64,000 nucleotides of DNA, from assembly GCA_049724395.1 (NCBI GenBank), contig JAUGWO010000005.1:1-64000 (forward strand), given 5' to 3'. The notes beneath the pieces are model-generated. The model was not told where the DNA came from. It ran no database searches and was given only the letters and a program-made list of their open reading frames with translations. Both the position numbers and the translations under genes were made by a program. Below are positions 33,818 to 44,229 of the stretch, in pieces (positions within the stretch are counted from its first letter, which is position 1; every line of letters begins with the position of its first letter). Source of the DNA: Spongospora subterranea f. sp. subterranea. Its lineage: Eukaryota > Endomyxa: Phytomyxea > Phytomyxea > Plasmodiophorida.

Positions 33818-36200
33818 TTATATAGCGTCGATATCCCGTTCCATACACCTTTCCGCCAACGATATCTGTTCCTGAAGCCCTTGGCCAGACAGGTGTCTGT
33901 GGATGAAGACGGCGATGGAATCCCTCAATGGCTGCAATCCGGGCGTGCCGGCGATTCGCTGGAATATGGCGCCCAGCACCTTCTCCGACTGCCCCAATAG
34001 GCACTTGAAGAACACCATGAAGAACAGGACGCTGGACGAGTCGAGAGACACGAGCTCAACCGATTTCAGGTGCGACAAAGAGATCGCGAACTCGGAGACG
34101 AGATGGGCCAGAAGATGGGCCAGATTAGATATCGCTCGCGGTTTCGATTTTGCGATCGTCTTGATAGTGTCGAGGAAACCTGAAATGTGTTTGTTGATTT
34201 AGAACCTGGATTGAACTTTGAACTGATTAGATTAGCGCCAACCTAACTGGAACGTGTACTTGAATGAGCGATGAAACGAGCAGAGCTTCGTGGATAAATG
34301 GGCGTAATACGGGTTCCAAGCCTAAAGGTTAATGAATTCGTCGGAATAGGAATCAAGTGACGAGGAATATGTTTACAGGTTCATGAGAGCAACAGTCCAA
34401 GATCACCCCGGTGATGTCGCGATCCTGTGGCGCATGTAGACCAAGACGGATCAGCTTCTCGAACGCTTCCAGGAAGTCGTCGCTGCTTTGGACAATGCAG
34501 AAAACCGCTCGACGAGTATCCGTGTTCATGGCACGAGCTCGCGACAATGACAGGAGATCAGTTCCACCGTTTATCACCGCCTGAACAATCTCCCGATAAG
34601 CCATTGATCACCGGCAATGAACTCCTGTGGAAAACAAACCTGGACCCGATCGTGCGTTGATTGACCGCCGGGAATGAACGTGGATCCGCCTTTCCATGCT
34701 GATCCGGTGAGCCACCATCTTCCAGATTTATCGCAATTGACCAGATCCGACCAAGTCACCCGTAGCTGATGTTGAACGGCGCCAGGATTCACTTGGCGAA
34801 GCCAATTGCGGGTCGACTCCATGTGGCCGGTCATGGTTTGCGTCAGGCGTTGCTTGTTGTTCTTCAGATCGTAGATCATGTCGAGCATGAAATCGATTCG
34901 CGATTGGGGACAATCGGTTGTCGGAACCGCGGTCTTGTTCTGGATCAACAGGATGATCTCTTTGAGCGCGGCCGGATCGTCGCGCCGTAGTTGCTGTCCA
35001 GACGACGACAGTAGCGCCAGCAACAGCTCAATATCCAATGGGGTGAACGATCCGATGAATACGCGAATCAGGTCGTAGATCAGACAGCAATTCACCGTCT
35101 GAAATGAATACAGATTGGCGAGGAATTTGACCAGATTCAGTAGTGCTCCCTGATCCGATCCCGAATAACATCGCTGAAACGATCCGGCGAGTCGCTCGCA
35201 GAACGAGGCGCCGATCTCCAGACCGAGCTGCGAGTTCAGGCACGATACCAAGGCGGCTAAGGATATGGCCAGCGGATTGACGATCGATTGGAACTTGAGA
35301 CACATATCCAGAATCGCCTGGGATATGATCTCGCATAATAACCCGCGCGGATGACCTTCGAACAGAACCTAACGGAAGGTGGTGAAACACAGATGGCCAG
35401 GGGAAACGGGGGAGGGCGATTACCTTGATCGAGTTGCAGATCGGTTCGAGATTGGTCTCGGACAGGCGATTGAGAAGCCCGACGACCGTTCGCATCAGAC
35501 CCTGTTTGACGTGAATCTCCTGTTGTGTTTGTCGTAGACCGGGCGGAACATAAACCGCATCGCCATCATCACCATTGTCGCGATCCTGATCCGCATCTCC
35601 ATACAGGTGCACCTGTTTGCGTTTACGAACCTCCGTTTTCCGGCGAATTTCCTCGATCAGGTCTGGATCCTGAACCCCGGTGATCGGTTCGGCCTGTTCC
35701 TGTTGATCGTCCTCAGATTGTTCCCTCAATCCGTCAGCCGCATCGAACAGTTCCAATAATCCATCCTCTCTCAGCTCGTCCATCAACTTATCCGATTTCC
35801 CCCCTAACTTCTCCTCCAACATGGCGATCTCAAGGTCGATGTCGTCTCTATCCGAAGACCGACGTAATTTAGTTTTTTTGGGGTTCACTGGAGCCGTCGA
35901 TGGCGCCATTTGCCCCTTTTCCTGGGCAGTTTTTCCTAAGACCTTGGCCGGTTTGTCGCCATCCATGGCCGTCGGTTTCTTCTGTTGTACTCTCTTCTGT
36001 TTCTTCTTCAGACGTTCCAGCTTTCTGATTTCCTTCCGGGATCGAACGCGTTTCCCCCCGCCCTGAATAACCAACCCAGAATCGGCTCCGGACGCGCCAG
36101 AATTCCCAGAACAATTCGCGATCTCTTCTTTAAGAGATTCCGGTAATAAAACCGTCATGTTCGGCTTGTGCCTTCTTCGACCATTATTTTTGAATTTCAT
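33818..36200 (-). CDS. NOM1: Nucleolar MIF4G/MA3-domain protein, NOM1/Sgd1-like
   Basis: Ribosome-biogenesis factor of the nucleolus; Sgd1/NOM1 acts in 18S rRNA processing and binds the DEAD-box helicase eIF4A3/Fal1. The ATG at 36200 gives MKFKNNGRRRHKPNMTVL. The basic N-terminal third has RSRKEIRKLERLKKKQKR and acidic patches, then YVPPGLRQTQQE, the family marker before the MIF4G domain (GLMRTVVGLLNRLSETNLEP; FLANLYSFQTVNCCLIYDLI; FIGSFTPLDIELLLALLSSS; RRDDPAALKEIILLIQNK; RIDFMLDMIYDLKNNKQR). The link RVTWSDLV...GRWWLTGSAWKG is typical of the family. The MA3 domain reads NTDTRRAVFCIVQSSDDFLE, AFEKLIRLGL and, in the last exon, PLRDSIAVFIHRHL. Short introns lie near 35.4, 34.6 and 34.2 kb. The gene opens close to a palindromic motif at 36275-36293. 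Confidence 0.95.
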
Positions 36201-36274
36201 CGGATCTGACAGATATTTGTCGGATCCGCTCAGTCGACTAAACGGCCAACGCAAGTTTGATCGGGGAAGTCTGC

Positions 36275-36293
36275 GGACTCCGCCACGGAGTCC
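36275..36293. promoter_or_regulatory. Palindromic promoter element upstream of NOM1
   Basis: GGACTCCGCCACGGAGTCC is a 19-bp palindrome (8-bp arms around CCA) 75 bp upstream of the NOM1 ATG. A closely related sequence lies between the divergent CCDC137-like and LLPH-like genes at 54072-54090. All three genes are predicted ribosome-biogenesis factors, which suggests a shared regulator. Immediately downstream, at about 36203-36235, is another small dyad (CGGATCTGACAGATATTTGT). Confidence 0.5.
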
Positions 36294-36501
36294 AAAACAC
36301 AACGATCTCACTTTGTTTTTGTTGAGCGATCCTTTTTGCTGGGATAATTGGTCGTCATCGAGGACATGTACAATGTTCTCGTGTTGTGAAAATCAATGGC
36401 ACAGAGCAATAGAGGATCAGACACACATTTGATTTTGGTTCATTTCAATGGCTGTCCGACGCTTCGCACAGTACGTTTTCTGCATCGACGATGGCACGGC
36501 T

Positions 36502-36692
36502 GGCCGAATTAATCAACAGTGAAGTTCTTAAGGATTACAGTCGGTTGTGGCCAGGACCAGCCGCCCATAGGTGTTGAAGAATTGTTGATGCCGATGACTA
36601 AGCGTGAACGGGCCAGATGACGACCTTGATTTATTGGATCGGCCTCAACCGACTGTAAATCCTTCGGAACTTCACTGTTGATTAATTCGGCC
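36502..36692. repeat. Inverted repeat (hairpin 4)
   Basis: Arms 36502-36552 and 36641-36692, spacer 88 bp. GGCCGAATTAATCAACAGTG on the left is complemented by CACTGTTGATTAATTCGGCC on the right, and ACAGTCGGTTG by CAACCGACTGT; only a few mismatches or indels in about 51 bp. It lies 50 bp from hairpin 5. Confidence 0.92.
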
Positions 36693-36742
36693 TTGATTGA
36701 TGACACCGTTGGCAACGCAGGTGGCTCAATCCAATCATGATT

Positions 36743-37314
36743 GAAGAAACCGCAATGGCCACATTGATTACGTTGATGATGTTGATTCGAATATTCCCTT
36801 TTGAAATGGGGTCAGTCCCCCTATTGTGGTTTGCCGCCTGCCGTATTTATGCTAACCGACTACATGCGAGACCATTACACACAACTACACGACCACCAAA
36901 GATCGTCATTCAAGGCCATCATACTGTTTGGAACTGTGCCCGAGATACACAGTGCACAACTGACCCCAAAGGTACGATGATGGCACAACGCCATCATCCT
37001 CGGGCCCTTAAGACTTTTGGATCACGACACACAGGGCCGCTGTACTCCAGATGAGCGAGTCGGTGACTAGTCAAGAAGCCTTGATGAGAAATGACCCGTT
37101 CAATCCCAACCAGCGCGTACGACGTGCCCTGCTCAAAGCGAGCCAGAGGTTTACTGAATGGCGATCTTTGGTGGTCGTGTAGTTGTGTAATGGTCTCTCA
37201 TGTAGTCGGTTAGCATATACGGCAGGTGGCAAACCACAATGAGGGACTGTCCCCATTTCAAAGGGAATATTCGAATCAAAACCATCAACGTAAATCAACC
37301 GTTGCGGTTTCTTC
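36743..37314. repeat. Long inverted repeat (hairpin 5)
   Basis: Arms 36743-36911 and 37156-37314, spacer about 244 bp. Matching blocks include GAAGAAACCGCAA with TTGCGGTTTCTTC, TTCGAATATTCCCTTT with AAAGGGAATATTCGAA, TGCTAACCGACTACATG with CATGTAGTCGGTTAGCA, and ACGACCACCAAAGATCG with CGATCTTTGGTGGTCGT. The arms differ by scattered substitutions and 1-4 bp indels. No coding domain was seen. Confidence 0.92.
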
Positions 37315-38499
37315 TGCCAAACCATCGTCACGATTTGCCAGGTATAGTAAAAAATCTTAATAAAACTGAATACGAACGACTAGGGACAACATCTTTCTAC
37401 AATTCTAATAGATGGTTTGAATGTGTCATGCTGAATTCAATGAAACCACAAAACATCCTCAATCTCGTGCTGTTTGAACAGACAACGGTTCCAATCTGCA
37501 GAGGAAGCGAGATTCTTTACCCGGTTGTCGCAGTGATCCGATTGATTATTTTTTCAAAATTGAACGGCTGAATTCCTGAGATCTGTGATTTCCGTTGGTT
37601 TTTGCTTTGTCGGTTTTTTTATGGTCGGTGGACATGTGGAATTGGAGTGGGATAGTCTGCAAACATATGTCGAAGCTGTACTCGTTTCGACAGACATCTT
37701 TCTCCTGATCAGATCAGACACACTCAGCAATTAACATTCTCGGAAAGGGTCGTGGAACTGAATCGCGGTGCCGGTACCAAGATCTAGAATTGGTGTTGGA
37801 TTGTTTGCAATACCGCAACGGTTTGCGATGTTGTTCTTCTTGAGACACAGATCCTAACATCCGAGGCGCGTTTCTGTTCGAGCGTCGTTGCAATTTCGGT
37901 ATCACGAAAAATGGCATCGCTCACTATCTTCGAAAGCCTCTGTAGGTCGAATGGTTACTTCTTGAGATTTTAGGATGGGTTTTGCTGTGTAAGATCGATA
38001 AACCAACGAGACCGCATCAGGCATCAGAGATGGACTCTGCTTCTCGAAACGATCTGATTTTGCTTCAACATTTATGCTCTAATTTTTTCCTCTCTCGAAC
38101 GCTCTAACGTTTGTCGCATACCAAAACAGCCATCGTCTCTGATGTCTGTCGCTTGTCACTTGCTGTTATCGGCTCGTTAGTTGTCTTGTCCTGGGATGCC
38201 CCGACAATGCATTGATAAAGGGCGTCTAACCTGGCTCTTAGCGTTCAGGGTCATTCCAGAGAACCGTTTTTGAGAAATTCTAATTATAGAGCCCGAACAA
38301 CAACAACAAATCCTTTATTCGTCTTTGTAATTTCTCTTTGTGATTACCTTTTGAGCTTAATAAAACCCTAAACAATTCACCTATCGGACTACGAAATGTT
38401 TTTTCATATTTAGGAGGAACATCACCCTGTCAACGTCATCGTTGTCCCACAGAACGAACTGGATTTAGGGCGAGGAGGGCCGGTCATTTACAATGTGTA
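37315..38499. other. Intergenic, no gene recognised
   Basis: Short frames only (for example 37239-37571 plus, 37714-37917 minus). Nothing with a recognisable domain. The 3' end of the EF-hand gene (minus strand) is at 38500, so the right end is its downstream flank. Confidence 0.4.
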
Positions 38500-39897
38500 T
38501 TACTGACGTGGCGCTAGTCGCCTGACTATGTCGCCAGATATCCTCAGTTTCTCCTGAACCTGAACAACAAATGAGGCCCAGGCCGTTCGTTGAGTTGGTT
38601 GGGCACCGGAAACTGTGGTCGGACGACGAACCTCTAACAAACTTAAACCCTTACGATGAAGACGGGATCGCTTTGGCCCTCGATGTCCACGTAACTGCTC
38701 CCTCAGCTTCCTGAATGCATAGTTCTCGGCTTCCAGGACGTTGTCGCTCGGCGATTCCTCACGACCCTTGCCGGCCGTGTTCACTGACCAAACGGCAAAA
38801 CAGGTCCTCAGAACGGATGCGACACCAGGGGCGAATTGGACAGATCTTACGTCGATATCGCCAATACCGATCTAGCTCATCCGCTTGAGCGCGGTCCCTG
38901 AGATCGGCGTCCAATCGTCTCATGTGTTTCAGGATCTCGACATCGGCTGGCGTCACTGACAGCGACTCGAACAAGTGCCGAAGCAGTGTCCTGATCAATC
39001 AAGATCGCGCCGGGCGATTGTGTTTTGGTCAATCGTCGACCGCCGAAATTTGCCAGGGTTTACCTTCTCTGCCACGTGATCATGAAATACCTAATCGGGC
39101 AGCCGCTGGACAGCTCTGATCATCGCCATCGATCAGATCAAGGAACCCGTCGGATGATCACAGCCCCTAATACCTTGATTGGTCAGATCGCCAAGATCCC
39201 GGTCCATCAGGTTCTGGAACTCGTTGAAATCCACAATGTGGTCGTGATTCTCATCCGTTGACGCCATCATATTGATCGCCTGAGCATGGCGCCATTTTCA
39301 TTCACCCCCAGATCCAGACCGTCCAGTACCCCCCAGACCTGGGTCTTGCTAAAATCAATGTCGCAATCGGCCGCCGCCTTCACGAATCCGTCGACGCTGA
39401 TCTTCCCAGATCCGTCGCCGTCCAGCATGTTGAACAGCGTTCGGTAATGGGATTTGGTCTTCCCCATAACTGGCGCCATCGCCATGGTTCGTCCACGACG
39501 GTTCGCCCAGCTCTTCAGCGCTGCGTTGTGGTACAGGGTTCGATTCCATTGGACGTGTCGCTTCCTGTGATTGTTGAGATCACGCCCGTCGTTCTGTGTC
39601 AGCGACAACGGGATTAAACACCCCCGAAATTTCATTCCACGATTCGCTAAGAACAAAAACAGGCGATGGTATCAACCGCACCTTGGGCGTCGCAGCCGCT
39701 TTCCATTTCGACGACAGCTTGATCGACGCGCTAATGCGTCTCCATTTGGGGGATTGGTTGCCGACCGCCACCGTCGTATTCTCCATTGCCCTAATCGTCA
39801 TCAAAATATCTTCACGGGAAATCTCCAGCGAAATCTGTTGTTCACCCCCGATATTTCCGGTACGACAAACGGGAGCCCACTCGTGGATTTTCGCCAC
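38500..39897 (-). CDS. EF-hand protein with basic C-terminal region
   Basis: Calcium-binding protein, rebuilt through five GT-AG introns. The upstream part (ISREDILMTIRAMENTTVAV, then basic RRISASIKLSSKWKAAATPK) joins NDGRDLNNHRKRHVQWNRTL after the first intron. EF-hand 1 is LFNMLDGDGSGKISVDGFVK; a 59-nt intron then leads to AINMMASTDENHDHIVDFNE (EF-hand 2), both with good Asp/Asn ligands. Next come ELSSGCPIRYFMITWQRR, TLLRHLFESLSVTPADVEIL, MRRLDADLRDRAQADELDRY and, after a 67-nt intron with GTAAGA donor, LNTAGKGREESPSDNVLEAE and a basic tail ending at 38500. Every joint keeps the frame. The start is uncertain: the frame opens near 39897 without an obvious ATG, and the first ATG is at 39801. 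Partner and role unknown. Confidence 0.7.
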
Positions 39898-39965
39898 GTT
39901 TATTCAATTGAACTGGTGGGTGTAATCGTTCGATATCAATTGCGATGAAAGCGGGGAGGGGTCTC

Positions 39966-40448
39966 TTATTTGCCTTTGAACAGGTCCCCGACTTTATGGA
40001 ACGCCTTTCCGGCCGCCTCCTCCGCCTTCTCAAACAGGCTCTGGTTCTCGTGCTCCCCCATCGCCTCCTGGGCCTGTCCCGTCAGACTCTCCTTTCCGCT
40101 TTGCAGTTTCGACTCGGCCGACCCCATCGCCTCGCTGGCTTTCCCTTTCCCCTGCTCGTACATGCTGGGTTCGCCGGCGATATCCGATTTCCCTCGGCCG
40201 ACGGCGCCCTGCACCTTCTCGGACGCCTCCTGGCCCATCCCTTTCACCTTCTCGGACGCCTCCTGGCCCTTCCCTTTCACCTTCTCAACACCGCTCGATA
40301 CCTTCTCTTTCCCTTGTTCCCACGTGTCCTTGGCTTTGTCGGTCAGGCTCTCTCCCTCCAGCTGTTGCCGACCGGCGTGCAGACCCTCCGCCGTCTTCTG
40401 CTTGGCGCTCTCCATCATTCCCTGTCCTTGCTCCGAACGTTCCGACAT
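39966..40448 (-). CDS. LEA-like hydrophilic stress protein
   Basis: 160-aa protein from ATG 40448 (MSERSEQGQGMMESAKQKTA). It is almost wholly hydrophilic and helical, rich in Lys, Glu, Gly and Ala, with repeated 11-residue-like motifs: SLTDKAKDTWEQGKEKV, GVEKVKGKGQEASEKVKGMG, GQEASEKVQGAVG and EKAEEAAGKAFHKVGDLFKG. This is the composition of group-3 LEA or Hsp9/Hsp12-type proteins, which protect membranes and proteins during desiccation or dormancy. The frame extends upstream to 40670 without an ATG and would there overlap the divergent gene, so the internal ATG is preferred. It sits head-to-head with a second small hydrophilic gene, which suggests co-regulation. Confidence 0.72.
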   Translation of the reverse strand: MSERSEQGQGMMESAKQKTAEGLHAGRQQLEGESLTDKAKDTWEQGKEKVSSGVEKVKGKGQEASEKVKGMGQEASEKVQGAVGRGKSDIAGEPSMYEQGKGKASEAMGSAESKLQSGKESLTGQAQEAMGEHENQSLFEKAEEAAGKAFHKVGDLFKGK

Positions 40449-40634
40449 TTGTTCAAATGACTTATCAATCCACGATCCAACTTTGGAATGCGCTGTGTGT
40501 TCAATCCCACTGGTCGGTTTGCCGAATTCATTAGATAAGTTCAACAATGATTCCTGACCATTGATTTCCGCACCGAAACTAATCGTTGAATTCGTCTTGT
40601 CCACACTTGTGTACACAGCCGAAACCTGAACAAT
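40449..40634. promoter_or_regulatory. Shared promoter region of two divergent LEA-like genes
   Basis: 186 bp between the ATG of the LEA-like gene (minus) and that of the small hydrophilic gene (plus). No TATA box was recognised. The short space implies a bidirectional promoter, by inference from spacing and from the similar kind of protein on each side. Confidence 0.45.
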
Positions 40635-40898
40635 ATGTCGGATCTGAATCCGAACTTGATGCCGGGCCAAGAGCCAACACGAACGGAGAAGATGCAGGAA
40701 TCCATGCGAGGTTCAATGAGAGAAGCCAGAGCGAAACTGGAGGGAGAGGACCCAAGCACAACACAGCGAGCACAGCTCGTGTCAGAAAACCCGCTGGAAT
40801 CAGTGCAAAAACAGGATACGACGCTCGTTGATAAGACGACCGACAAAACCAAAAAAGCGTTCCAGAACCTTCAAGACCCGTCAGATCGCCAAGGGTAA
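40635..40898 (+). CDS. Small hydrophilic protein, LEA/hydrophilin-like
   Basis: 87 codons from ATG 40635 (MSDLNPNLMPGQEPTRTEKM). The composition is very polar, with Gln, Glu, Lys, Thr and Ser dominant (MRGSMREARAKLEGEDPSTT, DTTLVDKTTDKTKKAFQNLQ), and there is no hydrophobic core or signal peptide. This fits a hydrophilin or LEA-type stress protein. The frame ends CGCCAAGGGTAA, and that same place is a strong splice donor (AAGG|GTAAGT), so the coding region may continue in an unplaced downstream exon. It is divergent from the LEA-like gene at 39966-40448. Confidence 0.6.
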   Translation: MSDLNPNLMPGQEPTRTEKMQESMRGSMREARAKLEGEDPSTTQRAQLVSENPLESVQKQDTTLVDKTTDKTKKAFQNLQDPSDRQG

Positions 40899-42049
40899 GT
40901 CCTTGCCAGCTTGATCCTTGAATAAACGATGAGATGTAAAATTTTGGATATATTGACCGCAATCCAAATATTCAATAAGCTAATGGATCTAGACGAGAAA
41001 ACGTTGGTGATCGCTGGGAACGAACTTGTCAGATGCGCCACATAATCTCAGTGTTTTACATCTGAGGTTCCGTCGAAATATACGGCCCCGTCAATTGATA
41101 ACCGATCGGTTTTCGTCAGGGTTCACGTGTTGATACGCTTTCGGTAAACATGATTGGGACTGGACGCGATAAAGTCATCGATTGTAGAGCGATGGTCAAT
41201 AAACGGACTCAATAAGAGCTAGAAAACGGTCAATTCTGATTTTCATCGGTTATGTGACTTTGGCATATTCGATAAGATTTGGTCATTGTTGCTTTGGAAT
41301 AACAAAATTAGCCGCCGCACATCAAATGATCACACATTCAACGATTGGCTCGAATGGCAAGGACACCGCGATTCCCGATTGTGAGATATAGATTGTCCCT
41401 CTTACAGATGTGGAAAGACCTCACAATTCGGACCGTTGGTCGATAGCTGGGATGACTCTCACTAGCTCTGAGAATCGCAACATTCATATATCTGTTAACG
41501 GGATGAAACCCTTGGCAGATTGGTTTCAGCCGGGGGCGCCATCATGAAGTAGTTATGACAAAGCGTTTTCTCATTCTATACCGCAAATCAACACAACAAT
41601 GGTTCATGGGTGTTAAACCTCATGGCGTCAACGGGCGCTTTCATATATTCAGCAGCCCAGGTGCCGGTCAACTCAGCAAGGTCGTGTGGCAAGTTCTCCA
41701 ACACAATTGTCGCTCTTGAACAAATCGGAACGTGAATGGTTCAATAGACGCCAAAGACCCTATTGGTCCCTCTGGTTTCGACAGACGAGGCCATGGCCGT
41801 CCGCTCCCAATCATGACGTTGAACCTCGCTGGGGAGCGACGTACAAGTAGTTCAGCGGCACATTTGACGGTTGGAATTGTGAACCCTGGATATCCTGTTG
41901 AACTAACATTCATTAACAATATTAGGGGTCGAGCTATAAATATTGATCAAACACAAATGTTATGGAAACTCGGCCAAACAACTCAGCCCATCAAGTCGTT
42001 TCATGTCGACCGATCATCTCTTAGTCGTTTCATGTCGACCGATCATCTC
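40899..42049. other. Intergenic, nothing recognised
   Basis: Short frames only; no domain or repeat found until the duplicated F-box modules begin near 42050. A 3' exon of the small hydrophilic gene could lie near the left end. Confidence 0.4.
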
Positions 42050-42800
42050 TTGGGCCATGGGTCGGCCGATATTTCTGTAAACGGTCAAAGGCAGAACTGA
42101 ACCCTGGCTGGTCATTGTCTTATTGATCTCCCAAACATGATTGACCAACTACCAGACGATGTGCTCGCGATTGTGGCCGCGTTCGCTAACGATTGGGGTG
42201 TTTGTCGCTGTCCATTCCCTCTGCAAGGTGTTTGCTCAAGACTCAATGAAGCACATTGCAAGTACGAGGCGTCAAAATGGATCAAGTATAGACAGACCCT
42301 GCCGACGCCAATTCTCACACAACGGGATGAATACATCGTGTACGAAGGTCAAATTCACCAGATCGTATTTCGACCGTCCTAGCGCCGTTTGTGAAAATAC
42401 AAAAGTATTGCTCGACGTTGTGTTACGTTCACAATTGTCGTTCAGAGATGAATCTGAGCTGTCAGTGGCCAGGGGAACAAGTTGCCTTTGTTGTTAGCAG
42501 CACGGAGCTTCCAGAGTTATGGTTAAGAACGGACTAGCGCCACGACGTTGGTATCGGCGCCAACTTTTGATACGTTTGACGACCGCGTTATAAATCCAAG
42601 TTTATGTTTCGAGAGCATAACCCGCTCTAAAATCTCAAGGAAGGCAACTTCTTTTAGCAAAAATGTCAACGACGAGCAAAAGATCAACTGGTTTGTACGA
42701 AAGCCACGTATTCTGGCACAACGGTGTTCCGTATGGAATTTCCTGCGTTGTGTCCCAAAAGGTTTGGGTCGAACATGTTTCGTGAAGGTCGAATGACGAT
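42050..42800. repeat. Duplicated block A1 (inverted copy at about 56460-57185)
   Basis: Carries an F-box-like gene on plus and, tail-to-tail with it, the F-box-3' part of a chimeric fragment on minus. The same content appears in reverse complement at about 56460-57185. The F-box frames of the two copies are almost identical (MIDQLPDD versus MIVQLPDD at the start), while the tail portions have diverged more. The left edge has a tandem duplication of the phrase CGTTTCATGTCGACCGATCA (about 41998-42027 and 42028-42057). Confidence 0.85.
42137..42382 (+). CDS. Small F-box-like protein, copy 1
   Basis: 81-codon frame starting MIDQLPDDVLAIVAAFANDW and continuing CPFPLQGVCSRLNEAH, the pattern of an F-box (LPDD-hydrophobic-x-I-hydrophobic, then a VCSRLN-type second helix). 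F-box proteins recruit substrates to SCF ubiquitin ligases through Skp1. The C-terminal part (TLPTPILTQRDEYIVYEGQI) has no recognised substrate-binding repeat. It is one of five copies here (42137, 43699, 56849-57094, 59007-59264, 60403-60657). Whether any is expressed is unknown; the short length and many copies suggest a gene-fragment family. Confidence 0.55.
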   Translation: MIDQLPDDVLAIVAAFANDWGVCRCPFPLQGVCSRLNEAHCKYEASKWIKYRQTLPTPILTQRDEYIVYEGQIHQIVFRPS

Positions 42801-43125
42801 CTGGTGGCTTTGGCGTTGGTACACAATATACTCTTCTTGCTGTGTGAGAATTAGCGTCGGCAGGGTCTTTTTAACCAGTTGAGACAACGGCGATGGTAAT
42901 AGGAGCCTGGGTTTTACCGAATGATGACTGACCACAAAATTCAGTAACTATTCAGCAATTACAGGCATGTTGGATGCGAGCATGGCTAGGGAGGATAGAA
43001 ATATACCCCGGCCTGGTTGCGACGAGCCCATGGAAAGCAGCGGTCTTGTCAATCTGGTCGATCAGAAATGCAAAGCGACGACAAGCTGAATATCATCCTG
43101 TGATGATAATGACGATGATATGGTC
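42550..43125 (-). pseudogene. RAD51B 5'::F-box 3' chimera, copy 1
   Basis: On minus, the sequence starts with a copy of the RAD51B exon 1 region (about 43125-43080), then the RAD51B exon 2 start including the phrase ATGCTCGCATCCAACATGCC (about 42984-42965), and after the remnant of the Walker A region changes near 42870 into the 3' part of the F-box-like gene (TLPTLILTQQEEYIVYQRQS). The RAD51B part carries stops, so it is not a working recombinase copy. The join lies next to a short match between the two genes (CAACTGGT-AAA on the RAD51B side). Confidence 0.75.
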
Positions 43126-43698
43126 ACGATGATGTTACAGACTGTTGTATTCCGTTACATTAATCCTCGACACTGATTCCGTATGTATGTGAGACACAAT
43201 CGTCACCTGGAGTAACTGTTGTTACAACTAACAGGACATGTTTTTTTGTGCTCTTTAAAGCCAGATTGTCTTTTCAACAATGATTCGTTGTTCGTGAGAG
43301 GGTATGGATAGACAGATTTATTCTACTTATCCGGGCGATTTGAATTTGTGTTCGCTCACGTCAGGGGTTCCTCTTTGAAAAAAAAGGCATCTCGAATCAT
43401 TGCCTTCCCTACCGCGCTCCGTTCCATCCGTTCCTCCAGCGTTCGAACACCAATATAATTCTCCGCCTTCTCTTCTTGAAATCTGGTACGATTGTACTGT
43501 TGAACTGATGCCCCTAAACGATATTTAGGAACCGATATACCTATATCACACAAACAACTTGTGGCAAATCGGCCAATCAACTCAGCCCACTAAGTCGTTG
43601 AATGTCGACCGATAATCTTATGGGTCGGTCGTTATTTGAGTAAACAGGCAAAGGCAGAACTGATACCTGTGGTGGTCATTGTTTTATTGATCCTCAAC

Positions 43699-43956
43699 AT
43701 GATTGACCAAGTACCAGACAGTGTGCTCGCGATTGTGGCCGCGTTCGTCAACGATTGGGGAGATAGCGAATGTCCTTTCCCTCTGCAAGGTGTTTGCTCA
43801 AGACTTAACAAAGCACACCTCCAGTACGAGACGTCAAAATGGATCAAGAATAGTAAGACCCTGAGGAAGATAATTCTGACACAACGGGATGAGTTAATCG
43901 TGTACCAATGCGAAAAGCACCAGATCGTCTTTCGACCGTCAGGGCGTCGTTTGTGA
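43699..43956 (+). CDS. Small F-box-like protein, copy 2
   Basis: About 85 codons from the ATG at 43699 (MIDQVPDSVLAIVAAFVNDW, then CPFPLQGVCSRLNKAHLQYE) to the stop after RPSGRRL. It has the same F-box-like pattern as copy 1 with about 70 percent similar residues by eye. A longer frame runs upstream to 43636 but has no ATG. The promoter-side phrase ATGTCGACCGATAATCTTAT lies at 43601-43620. The plus-strand gene and the minus-strand RAD51B fragment diverge from the spacer at 43.1-43.6 kb, as the F-box gene and intact RAD51B do at 60.7-61.3 kb. Confidence 0.55.
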   Translation: MIDQVPDSVLAIVAAFVNDWGDSECPFPLQGVCSRLNKAHLQYETSKWIKNSKTLRKIILTQRDELIVYQCEKHQIVFRPSGRRL

Positions 43957-44229
43957 CAAACTATAAAGTTTTGCTCAATGTTTTTTTACGCTCACAGTTG
44001 TTATTGAGAGATGTATTTCAGTCTGAGGTCAATGACTGGGGAACAAGTTCCTCTGTTGCCAGTGGCACGAAGATTCCAGAGTTATGGTTAAGAAGGAACT
44101 AGCGCAACGACTTTGATATCGGCGGTCAAATTATAGGCCAATTTTGCAATTCGGGTAAGCTCAGGAATTATGAGCAATCTCATGCGATTCACGTGAAATG
44201 GATTGCGTGATAAAAACAAAGAGGAGAAA

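Noticed and set aside
39537-39547. GGTTCGATTCC, a perfect tRNA B-box (Pol III internal promoter) sequence
   Set aside because: No A-box or cloverleaf could be formed upstream, and the site lies inside an exon of the EF-hand gene on the other strand.
42548-42796. Plus-strand 82-codon frame in block A1 as a separate gene
   Set aside because: It is the antisense of the chimera tail, which is homologous to the F-box 3' end on the minus strand.
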